Below, piece after piece: positions 1 to 11,838 of a stretch of DNA of 64,000 nt. Both the position numbers and the translations under genes were made by a program. Under the pieces are notes generated by a model. It ran no database searches and was not told the origin of the DNA. It saw only the letters and a program-made list of their open reading frames with translations. The DNA comes from Trochalopteron elliotii. Taxonomy: Eukaryota > Chordata > Aves > Passeriformes > Leiothrichidae. Numbering within the stretch: position 1 is the first letter of the stretch; each line of letters begins with the position of its first letter. The stretch spans positions 307,391-371,390 of the forward strand of contig JANPWX010000131.1 in the NCBI GenBank assembly GCA_024734555.1. Reading direction: 5' to 3'.

Positions 1-89
1 TGATTGCAAAGTCTAGACACTTGAAAATAAATATGCAAACAGTTATGCACTAATTAATTTTCTAACTTGTCTTGTTTCTTTGGCTGTAG
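1..89 (+). other. PIK3C2A: PIK3C2A intron, 3' part
   Basis: This is the tail of an intron whose start lies before the window. It ends in a pyrimidine-rich tract and TAG at 87-89, directly before the C2-domain exon. Confidence 0.85.
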
Positions 90-939
90 GTTACAGAAGA
101 TGGTGCAGATCCAAATCCCTATGTGAAAACTTATTTACTTCCAGACACGCACAAAACATCCAAACGCAAAACCAAAATCTCCCGGAAGACAAGAAACCCA
201 ACTTTCAATGAAATGGCAAGTTAAAATTGATGTGACAACTTCCTGTAGCTTGCTATAATTTCTTATTTTAAGCACCAATTAGAATATTGTCTAAAAAAAA
301 AAAATCTGTGAATGTGAATAAACATAAAAGGAACTGTTTTCAAAAATTCATGCCCATGTTTAAATATAAAGCAACTGAGTTAGATCAGTGTGCTATTAAA
401 AGTAAGTAGAAATTTCTCAGACTCGCTCTGAGGAGTTATGTGGAGTAGGTAAGCAATCTAAAACTAAAAATCCCCCTGCCCTGGATTCACTGACTCATCA
501 TGCAGAGAAAAATTAATTCAGAACTCTTGGAGTAAATAGTACTTCAGTGAAAAAGCACCAGTACTTTTAAACACTTAACATTGGGAGCATGAAATAAAAT
601 AGAGGTGTCCTTCAGGTCATTGTCTGAGAAAGGAACCTACTGAATGGTCACAGTGTACAGTTCAGATATCTGTCAGTGGCTGGGCAGTCAGAAGAAAGGG
701 TAATCTGGGTAATTTCTTTTGGCTAACCAGAACATTCTTGACTTGTCACCTCCTAGCTGGTGTACAGCGGATACAGCATGGAGACTCTGAAACAGAGGGA
801 GCTCCAGTTAAGTGTGCTCAGCGCAGAATCGTTACGTGAGAACTTCTTCCTGGGTGGAATTACACTCCCACTGAAGGACTTCAACTTGAGCAAGGAGACT
901 GTTAACTGGTATCGACTGACTGCTGTACCCTATCTGTGA
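90..939 (+). CDS. PIK3C2A: PIK3C2A, last two coding exons (C-terminal C2 domain)
   Basis: These are the 3'-terminal coding exons of phosphatidylinositol 4-phosphate 3-kinase C2-alpha, a class II PI3-kinase that makes PI(3,4)P2 and PI3P on endocytic membranes and works with clathrin. Exon 90-215 (42 codons) reads [20 protein letters not shown] and onward. Exon 757-939 (60 codons plus TGA at 937-939) begins LVYSGYS and ends in [10 protein letters not shown]. Together they form most of the C-terminal C2 domain; the kinase, PX and upstream domains lie outside the window. The basic stretch KRKTKISRK (nt 162-188) matches the nuclear localisation signal reported in this C2 domain. The acceptors are TAG at 87-89 and 754-756. 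The donor after 215 is GC rather than GT. The reading frame is intact across the junction and RPS13 follows on the same strand. Identification is by recall of the vertebrate protein. Confidence 0.96.
216..756 (+). other. PIK3C2A: PIK3C2A last intron, GC-AG type
   Basis: The 541-bp intron begins GCAAGT and ends CCTCCTAG. The protein alignment fixes the junction, because the exon must end at codon ATG (213-215) and resume with CTG at 757 to keep NEM-LVYSGYS intact. It is therefore a GC-AG intron with an otherwise consensus donor. An A-run near 291-304 is the only simple repeat seen in it. Confidence 0.85.
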
Positions 940-2660
940 ACTCAGTCACACCAGAACAGTTGTATTCACTCGTGCTTTGTGCATCTTCCTACTTGAAGAG
1001 AACCTGTACATCTTAAAACAAGAGACTCTCCATTTCAACACATACGTTGGACCAATGTTCAGGTAGCCTAATTCGGAGGATTGCAAAAAAAAAATGGTTT
1101 GTACCCATGTGATGTTATCAAAGCATCATTTGTACACATTGAAGAGTCGTGGGTAAAGGAAGGGGTTTTTAAACCATCAGTGAAAATGGGATGAGCAGTT
1201 TGACCATGCTGGTTGGTTGAACCATAACTCAGTCATTAGGCCAGTGGATGCAGTGCATTTTTGCTTTTAATTTGTTGCCGCTGTTGTGTCATCTGTGACA
1301 CGATGCTGGAGAACATCGGAGGAATTGCATACTTGAGGATTACATTCCCACTGCTAACGAGACACCACAGAAACAGCGACAGGTTAAAGTTTGGTAGCTG
1401 CATACACACCTGTAGAAATGAAGGTTGAAGGGCTGGAAAAATTCCTTAGCATTACATTTAATCCCAGATTCATGCTTCTCTGAGACGTACTGGAGCGAGT
1501 GCCAATAGTGGAAGTTGTAAATAATGGTGCCTTATAATTCAAATGCTTATCTTTTACCTCATGTCTGGTATTTAAATATGTATACATATTAACTTTCAGC
1601 TCCTTATAAAGGGGGAACATTCTCATATTTGATACCTTGCAGGTCCTACTGGAAGCCTTTTTCCAGGATGTGTTATTTACAAATAGCATCACTTATATTG
1701 ATCTTCACAATTTGTTCAACTTAAATACATTTTTTTACTACTCCATCTTCTACCCATGGTCTCCAAAAATTGAATGAAGACTGGCTGAATGTGGTACCGT
1801 AGGAAATGTGCCCAGCTTCTCAGTGGGAGTTTTTGTTGTAATTTCTAGAACTTTTCAATACTGCAGTGATTAAGTGTGGAACAGATTCAAACACTAATCC
1901 AAAGTGGCATTTGCATCTGTGCTTCCAGGGAAGGGGTGGCCTCTAGTTGAAAAGCACCACTGCTGGATGAATTGCAGGCCAGGAATTAGTTCAGTTAACA
2001 GCTTTGAGAGAGGAACTTGGCTAGGTTTTTTTTCCTTTAGCAGTTCACAGCAATACTGTTTCTCACTCCCAGTAAGAACAACTCCCACTAAAATACTTCA
2101 TTCTAAGGAACATTAGATTTGAATACATTGTGATAGTGGAGTGCAAATGTTACCATTGCCCATTAATACCAGTGGTTACTTAATTAGGCCTTTCTGCACT
2201 ACAGGTGTCACCTTTTTGTTCACCTTATTTGGGATTTAGGATGTTCATGTTCTGCGTAAACAAAGCTCTAAAGTTGCACGCTTCTTCAGTACAAAATCTT
2301 GAAGCAAACTTCTAAAGTGAAATATGCAACTATGAATGAGGACACAATACAGGGAAAGCCTTCTATCTACCCAACACTAAAAACCCATTTTATAATTTAA
2401 TTTTTCCTTCCCCTGCTATTGACCAATCTCCCTTCAATACAGAAGAGAGAAGTAAACTTGAATCTCCTGGTGCCTAAATGATTCACGGTCCAATTTCATA
2501 GGAATTATTGCAATTAAAAAAGTTAACGATACCTTGAATGTTAGAAACTGGGCCAGTACTAATGGGCGCTAACAAATCCCAGTTGTAGTAGGCCTCCTCT
2601 GCATATTTTTCATTTAGTATATAGCCTGTAAATAATAAACTGTATAACTAACTAGATATA
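940..2660 (+). other. PIK3C2A: PIK3C2A 3' untranslated region (likely extent)
   Basis: This is non-coding, AU-rich sequence after the TGA at 937-939. The first convincing polyadenylation signal is AATAAA at 2634-2639, which places cleavage near 2650-2665 and gives a UTR of about 1.7 kb. Further AATAAA hexamers at 3688-3693 and about 3774 lie inside the next gene's CpG island and could only serve a rarer long isoform. The extent is inferred from the hexamer position alone. Confidence 0.6.
2634..2639 (+). terminator. PIK3C2A: PIK3C2A polyadenylation signal
   Basis: This is a canonical AATAAA about 1.7 kb after the PIK3C2A stop codon. It is in a sensible position for the main 3' end, although no strong GU-rich downstream element is obvious. 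Confidence 0.5.
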
Positions 2661-3539
2661 TTTCCTGCTCACTTGACGCTTCTGAGACTTACTCCATTCC
2701 ATCATTAGAATCACAAGTCACTGAAACACAGGAAAGTAGACTACTGTTTTTGTGAAACGTTCCATTGTGAAATAAAATGAAAGCAATATGGACTGCCTTT
2801 TTTGCAGTTTGCTATTAAAGCACAGTGTCTTACAGCACAAAATACAATTAAACTAAAATCATTTAAAAAATGATTTGCAGTTTTAACAGTTGTCTGGACT
2901 GAAAAAGAAAAAAAGTATAGTACTGTATTATTGTTAGCACATGTCCTGACTTCTGATTTAATCTTCTTCATAGCTTAACTCATTTTGTGCCTTTCCCTTC
3001 CTTATCAAAATAGTCACTGGCTGGAGCTTTTTATAGTCATGGATTTTATGTTGTCTATGGGATTTGGCCTTGGCCTCTCCTCACGTGTAGAGGACCAGCA
3101 CCAAGCTTGCACCTCTTTGCACTATTCTCAATTACAAAAAACCTGATTGTTGCAATAAGAATTTACCGTACTACATAGAAAAACCAAGATGGATGTGAAA
3201 GAGGGAAATATTTGATTGGGATGGAATTTACCAGTATGCTAAGTAGCTTGAAAATGTAGTTTTAACAGCTTTTTATATCTTGTTTAATGAAAAGAAAAAA
3301 GTCTTTTACGCACCGTTTGACCTGCAGCCAGAAGTTTAATTGTCCCTCCAGACCTTGTGTTGGTATCTGAGAGCAGCAGCTTGCGCTAGGACCTCTTCCT
3401 CTACTAACCTCCAACTTTGCACTGAACTTTTTATTACTGCCTTTGTACGACCTACAGCTGCCTGTCTCTGGACGCATGTGCGACCTTTGGTAAACGCTCT
3501 TTTCTCTTTTTTACAAGTGCAGGGTTGTGTAGAACCCCC
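2661..3539. other. Intergenic spacer between PIK3C2A and RPS13
   Basis: This is about 0.9 kb of unique-looking sequence. I see no exon, RNA gene or recognisable transposon. It is AT-rich at first and becomes more GC-rich after about 3300 as it approaches the CpG island. Confidence 0.5.
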
Positions 3540-3858
3540 CGTCACCTGCCTTAAGGCCAGGGCTGCCGCGGGGCCCGCTGTGTCCGCCCTTCCCGGGCGC
3601 CGCGCCGCGGGGGCCGGAGGGCAGCGACAGCAGGGCGCCTCCCTCCGTCTGTGTATCTCTGAGAACCAAATACTTTAATTAAACGATAATAAAGATGTAC
3701 AATATGGCCCCGGGTCGGGCGGGTCAGCTGTGACTCCGTAACTTTCCTGTACGTACATTAAACACTATTCTGGAATAAAACCCAACGCGTGGCCGGCTCT
3801 GTGGGGGAAAGGGGCGGGCTGGCTGAGGGGGCGCGCGCTGCGCGGGCCGGGCACCGCT
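3540..3858 (+). promoter_or_regulatory. RPS13: CpG island, RPS13 promoter region
   Basis: The sequence changes to dense G+C with many CpG dinucleotides from about 3540, especially 3565-3640 and 3785-3858, and runs into an assembly gap. Ribosomal protein genes normally start from short CpG-island promoters at a pyrimidine tract just upstream of a tiny first exon. The start site itself is not visible here and probably lies in the gap. The assignment rests on position upstream of the RPS13 exons and on base composition. Confidence 0.7.
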
Positions 3859-4258
3859 NNNNNNNNNNNNNNNNNNNNNNNNNNNNNNNNNNNNNNNNNN
3901 NNNNNNNNNNNNNNNNNNNNNNNNNNNNNNNNNNNNNNNNNNNNNNNNNNNNNNNNNNNNNNNNNNNNNNNNNNNNNNNNNNNNNNNNNNNNNNNNNNNN
4001 NNNNNNNNNNNNNNNNNNNNNNNNNNNNNNNNNNNNNNNNNNNNNNNNNNNNNNNNNNNNNNNNNNNNNNNNNNNNNNNNNNNNNNNNNNNNNNNNNNNN
4101 NNNNNNNNNNNNNNNNNNNNNNNNNNNNNNNNNNNNNNNNNNNNNNNNNNNNNNNNNNNNNNNNNNNNNNNNNNNNNNNNNNNNNNNNNNNNNNNNNNNN
4201 NNNNNNNNNNNNNNNNNNNNNNNNNNNNNNNNNNNNNNNNNNNNNNNNNNNNNNNNNN
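3859..4258. other. Assembly gap (400 N) covering RPS13 first exons
   Basis: Exactly 400 N lie within a CpG island. The missing RPS13 residues 1-24, normally carried on two very short exons, are not found on either side, so they presumably sit here. The round length suggests a placeholder, so the true gap size may differ. Confidence 0.9.
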
Positions 4259-5330
4259 CATGTTTCTGAGACGATCCTGTTATACGGGGGAAGCATGTGT
4301 CTGTTCCTGGCCAGATGGTTCGTGTGGCAAGGAAGTCTCTTTTCATCTCGTACCTTTTTCCATTTAAGTATTTCTTCAAACGCTTCGAGTCTGTGTGCTT
4401 ATAATTCCTAGAGATTAAGTCATTGTTTTCACACTCGAGTTTGCAATTGTGGAATAAATCTGTTGCCTTCAAAAATACTTACAACTAATTTGTTGGTCAG
4501 GGGACTAAACGAGGTAGTTTTGGTGTGCTCTTAGTTCTTTCAAGGATACTTCCACTTAAAATGGCTTTTTCGGTCCTCCTTTGCAAGATCATTTCTTGGA
4601 AGATCTCATTTCTTGGAAGATCTCTTTGTTGGCAGAACAGTTTGTGGTGCATGTGGAAAAGCATGGAGTAAAAACCAGTGAAATGAGAACATAAACACAA
4701 AATCTGAAATTAAATAGATACAATTGAAAATAAGGTAATAGGGTAACATAGCTTGTTGGTGTTGTTTTCCCATTAATAATCATGGAAGCAGTGGCTTTAT
4801 CTGTACTGTTTAACATAAAATTAATAGAAGAGGTACAGTCCTGTCTTGGTAGGCTTGTTTTGTTTTTTAATTATTTAGTGTACTTAAAGTCTGATTTTTC
4901 ACTTATCTGTGTAGATCCTTTACTGAGAGGTGGCTAAATGGGTCTCAATTTTGTATTTTCCAAAGGACCTTGGTAAAGAATTCCTTCCCAAGGGTAGTGA
5001 TTTTTTTTTTGTCTGTAACATTGGATTTGTGCTACTGGTGTGACAGTTAAAGTGAAATGGTGATAAAGCAGTTGGTTGGGGGATTTATGGAGTTTTTTAA
5101 ATGGAGACTCTCATCTTTACCTCTGCCTTTCCCTGTGACATTTCTCTAGCACCATAGGTTTATTACATGCTTAAAAATTTATACATCATTAAAAGTGCAA
5201 ATTCAGGTGTTTTTTAAAGAATTACAAAGCATTTCTTTCTACCATTTATTAAAAGTTTTCATGTAGCTTGTTTGTGCCTCTGTATTAAGTAGTTGTTAAT
5301 CAGTTGGCTTTTTTTTCTAATTTTCTTTAG
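4259..5330 (+). other. RPS13: RPS13 intron before the WLKLTSDD exon
   Basis: This sequence lies between the gap and the exon at 5331, with acceptor TTTTCTTTAG at 5321-5330. It contains a short tandem duplication (4589-4623). No box C motif (TGATGA) typical of C/D snoRNAs is visible. Confidence 0.75.
4589..4623. repeat. 17-bp tandem duplication in RPS13 intron
   Basis: TCATTTCTTGGAAGATC occurs at 4589-4605 and again, immediately following, at 4606-4622. Confidence 0.85.
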
Positions 5331-7617
<2,287 letters not shown>

Positions 7618-7665
7618 GAGCTGCCTGTGACTTACTGAAAAAATAAATTTTCGTTACCTGAGTTT
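7618..7665 (+). terminator. RPS13: RPS13 short 3' UTR and polyadenylation signal
   Basis: The AATAAA at 7642-7647 lies 25 bases after the stop codon. It is followed by a GT-rich stretch around 7660-7690 that could act as the downstream element. A very short 3' UTR is typical of ribosomal protein mRNAs. The exact cleavage site is inferred. Confidence 0.85.
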
Positions 7666-7734
7666 GTGTTGTCTCTAAATGGTTGGTGTGTTAGAAGCTT
7701 CTGCTTCTTTTAGGAAGCTGCATGTANGTGCAGG

Positions 7735-7935
7735 TGGCCCGGGACACTCCGTGGTCCCCGCTGCCCAGGGCTGTGTGCAGGTGGGGACAGCGGGCGGGAG
7801 GTGGCGCTGGGAGCCAGCGCTGCTGCCGGCTCCGCGCACCGGGCAGCGCCGCCTGCGGGGCCGCCGCTCCCCCACAGCCAACCGAAAGGATCTCGGAGGT
7901 GCCATCTGCGCCAGGGGCTTCGGGAGCTTGTTGGA
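7735..7935. other. Small CpG-rich patch downstream of RPS13
   Basis: This is about 200 bp of strongly GC-rich sequence with roughly twenty CpG dinucleotides, only about 75 bp beyond the expected RPS13 cleavage site. It encodes nothing I recognise. It may be a minor CpG island, a GC-biased gene-conversion patch or a promoter for an unannotated transcript. A single ambiguous base (N) is at 7727. Confidence 0.4.
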
Positions 7936-8109
7936 GCTCACTGGACCTGAAGATGTTTTCCTGAGACGTACGCCGTATTCTTGTTGAGGAATGGTAATGG
8001 TGTTGCAATTGTACCGTTACACTCAGAGTTCTACTGCTTACGTTGTTAAAGATTCTGTATTCCCTTTAAATCATACAGGCTTGTTTAGGTAAATTGCCCT
8101 CAGTAGGAT

Positions 8110-8775
8110 TAATCATAACATTAGAATGGCTGTATTGAAAGGGACATTAAACATTACTCGGTTCTAACCCCCTGCCTTGGGCAGGGACACCTCAGAGACC
8201 CATTCAATCTGGTTGTGAACACTTCCAGGGATAGGGCAGCCAAAACCTCCCTGTTCCAGTGCCTCACCACTCTCACAGCAAAGAATTTGTTCCTTATACC
8301 AAACCTCCTTTCCCTCTCTCTTTGGACCCCTTACTTCTTGTCCTATCACTACAGCTCCTAAGTGTCCCTGCCTAGCTTCCCTGGGGGCCCCCTTTGGATA
8401 CTGGAAAGCTTCTGTGAGCGCAACACAATCTGTTCTCCAGACTGAAAAACCCCATCCTGTCTTCATAGGGGTGCTGCTCCAGTCCTCTTTACCAACTTCA
8501 TGGCCCTCCTCTGGATTTGCTCCAATGGTTCCACATTCCTTTTACGCTGGGGACCCCAGGGCTGGATGCAGTGCTCTAGGTGGGGTCTGCTCCACTAGAG
8601 CAGAGCAGAGAGGCAGAATTCCCTGCCTTGACCTTGAGCTGGTGGTGTTGTTGCAGCCCAGGGACAGTCCATCCCTTGCCCTTTGGATTGCCAGAACAGG
8701 CACAGCAGGAGTTGGGCTCACTTGCCCCAGGGTTGGCTGCTCAGCAGCTGCTGTGGGGACAGTGGGGCCAAGCAC
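8110..8775 (-). mobile_element. CR1 LINE 3' fragment (about 0.67 kb)
   Basis: Read on the minus strand this matches the 3' part of the avian CR1 LINE. Recognisable landmarks on the + strand include CCCCCTGCCTTGGGCAGGGA near 8170, the TTCCAGTGCCTCACCACTCT block near 8255, and TGGCCCTCCTCTGGATTTGC near 8501. The 3' end is at the left and the element is truncated at its 5' end, as is usual for CR1. It carries only the end of the LINE and no intact reverse transcriptase. Divergence is moderate. The boundaries are approximate. Confidence 0.85.
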
Positions 8776-10084
8776 TGGTAGGGGTAAAACCTCCCTGGGG
8801 GCAGACCCCTGAAACTGAGCAATGTGTCAGAGGGGTGTGCTCCAGGAGGAAAAGAGTCACTTGGAAGCATCAGGTAAGTTCATAATTTGTGATACAGACT
8901 GTGGAGCTCTCTCAGGTAGTCTGCTAAATTTTCTGCCATGTTCTGAGCACCAGGACTGCCATGGGCAGCTCAGGACTGGTGATCCAGGTGCCCAGGAGAG
9001 TTAGTGGAGTCTTTCTTCCACTCTCTGTAAAGGTATACAGTAACTTCTCTTTTCTGGAGAGACATGATAGTGGGGATAAACCCAGATAAGCATATAGTTG
9101 CTCAAAGTTGATTTTTTTTTAAGGGCTAGCGCAAGCTGCCCCTGCTTCATGGTTATCTCCAGGCACCACTCTGGCTTCTGTCCCCCTTAGCACTATGGGT
9201 GTTCTCAGACTTTGGGCCCCACTGGCCTCTTGCTTTCTCCTGTCACTGTCACATCTCTTTATGGCTTCCCTTGCCTTGATTTATCCTTCAGAATACACTG
9301 GTTTTGCCTTATTCCCAGCTGCAATGTACAAATTTCCAGCACTGCCTTTACTTCTAGCAGCACTTTTTGCTCTCCTAGCAGGTACAAATCTGAGCAATGA
9401 TTATTTTATTTCTTTCCTATCCCAGTATGAGCTTTTTCTTGCTTTTTGCTGGGGCACACATCAGAAAGGAGCTCTCAGCCTCTGTCACTTCCATTTCTCT
9501 TGGCCCTTTCTTCTCCAGAGAGAAGCAGCCTCCTTTTTTGCAATTCAGTCAAACCAATTTTCTTCCTTTCCTTTAGGCAACATGAGTTTAACCTACCCTG
9601 ATTTGGGTCAGCCAGGGCACCACTCAAATGGATGAACACACCTTCATGTTTTCTTCACTTCAGCCTGGAACGGTAAGTCCAGAAAGGTCTTTGGTTAAAT
9701 CAATAGGTGCCATGTGCAGTTTCTACCTCTGTTTCTAGGAAAGCATTTGAAAGGTGACTGTTAAGTATGAAAAGGATTAACCTTGACAGGGATTTAAGGG
9801 AAAGCTTTGATTCAGTCCTGGCCAGAGGACTCTCTTAGCGCTAGGTATCTCTTTATTCTGAAGGCTTCAGTGGTGTGTGACTGGTTCTGTTGTGGAGGCA
9901 AATAAACCATCTTTTACCCCTGAATTTTTCTGATTGACAGTTACTTTTTACAGGTACCTCTGTGAAAAAAAAAACAACAAAACCCTTAGTAATTTATTTC
10001 AAGTGATGAAACTTGAACACCAGTTATTCTGCTAAGTCATTTCCACTGCTGGAAATCATGACTTTCTTTAGCTGAAAAGGGGTC

Positions 10085-10100
10085 AAAAAAAAAAAAAAAA
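10085..10100. repeat. Poly-A run (16 bp)
   Basis: This is a simple mononucleotide run of 16 A seen directly in the sequence. No retroposed body is recognisable beside it. Confidence 0.9.
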
Positions 10101-11793
10101 GTAAACCAAGCTACAGCAGTGACAATCAGGAAAGGCAAGAAATTATGTGGATTTGTAAAGGTAGAGCTGCAAGTATGTGCTGCTTTGCTTTTTCTTAAAG
10201 ATGGCCTGTTTGCGGTTGCAGTTTCTGCCACTGTACATCTCAATTTTCAGCTCAAAATCATTGCTTGCAAATTAATACCAAATAGCAAAAAGTGAATTTA
10301 AAGTGCATCGTAGTTTTTTCGGAGAGATGCCGTGTGTGTCACTTTCTTCCATTGTTTTCAGTGTCACTTACACTTCGTGAAACAACGTGTAGTTAAAAAG
10401 CACCTCACGTGTTTCTCGGGGCTCACGGGCCGGTTTCTTTCCCCGTTCCCATTTAAATAAAGAGCAGTAGAGCCTGTGGAATTCACCAAAGGCAGGTTCG
10501 GTGCTCGCCGGCCTCTGCGATGCCTGGTGATTCTGGCTTAAGCTAATGCTGCTTCACGTTCATGCGGTTGTTTTGTTCCCCTTTCAATGCTGGGATCAAA
10601 CTCGTGAAAAAATGCGGCTGTTGCTGGGAAGTCCCTTCAATAACTCGGCACATTTGCATGACAATACGTGGCTGTGCCCTGGTAACCTCCCTCCTTCGCC
10701 AGCACATAACTTGGCAGCAGGAAACGCTTCCACAGGGTTTGCTGCGCTAATGGTATGTCCGTGAATGTCCTGTTCTTGCTTCCAAGGATTTCTGGACATA
10801 GTTGCAGTTGGATAAATGAAGGCTTCCCTCTTTTTCTCTCCCCCCGCCCTCTTCTTTCAGGATAAATTTTGCCTCTGGTTAGAAATCTATAAACTTTGTA
10901 CTGAGCAGTGTTGCTGATTAGTGTGAGTGCTTTCCTCTCGCCACGGGATTTATTAGAGATGTTACCCGGCACAGATGCAGCAGTAACTGGAGCTGAATCG
11001 ATAAGAAAGGATAATGTTAATGGCACGGCAATATGTATTGGATGCGGGGCTAAGTTACACATTGTGCACCGTGCTGCAGGGCCTGTGACTACAGAAGGAC
11101 TGGCAGCCCCTTTCTGGAGGCTCGCTCAGTGTTTAGGGCAAAGGACGTGAAGCACAGCCTGTTACCTCAAGCCCTGAGCTGAAATACTGGGTGGCAGGTA
11201 ATTATGTCGGCTGCGCCTGAGGCTAGAGGTGTACCTACATTAAAAGATCACCTGAGTTTTCTAGTGGCTGCTGGTTTTACAGGCTGATATTTTATTCCCT
11301 TTGAGGCTGCTCACTCAAGACCCCTTTTCAGGTCAGAATTCTCCTTCTTCAGAGCCAGGAAGGGGCTTTCAAGTTTAGTGCAGCTGCCAGGGATCAATCT
11401 CTTTTACAGCTCCTTCAAGTTCTTTCTGATGCAGATGAATAATTTCCGTAGATCCCGAGTCCTGGGTTGTGCCGGAGTGGGAAGATGGTGACTGGTGTTT
11501 TGAACTGCAGAAGTTGTTGACTGACTGGGTGAAGAAACCAGTGACAGACATTAAAAATTAATCAAGTTAAATGAACTTGGGAAGGATCCGAATCTAAGGG
11601 GAGCAGTTCTGATGCTGAAGGCATTTGAGATTTGCAAGAAAGGGGATGCAAACCTCTTTCAGTATAATATATTTTAGTGGACATGGGGGCACACTGAATG
11701 CTGTTGTGAAATATAGAGCTATAAAAGAAAGTGTTTCCTCATGAGGTTTTTTTTCCTATGGCTTTGTTGTTACAGAAAAACCATAGCATTGCT

Positions 11794-11795
<2 letters not shown>

Positions 11796-11837
<42 letters not shown>
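11796..11837. repeat. Poly-T run (42 bp)
   Basis: This is an uninterrupted run of 42 T. It could be the A-tail of a minus-strand retroposed RNA, but the flanking sequence is not recognisable as a retrogene or SINE. Expanded mononucleotide slippage is equally possible. Confidence 0.9.

Positions 11838-11838
<1 letters not shown>

Noticed and set aside
3724..4472. Open frames crossing the first gap
   Set aside because: They are made mostly of N, so their length is an artefact of the gap. The same applies to frames over 49659-50711.
9195..9635. 146-codon open frame with a hydrophobic, signal-like start
   Set aside because: No recognised domain, pyrimidine-rich composition that biases toward Leu/Ser/Phe, no splice context or promoter, and an overlapping frame of similar quality. 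It is probably accidental.
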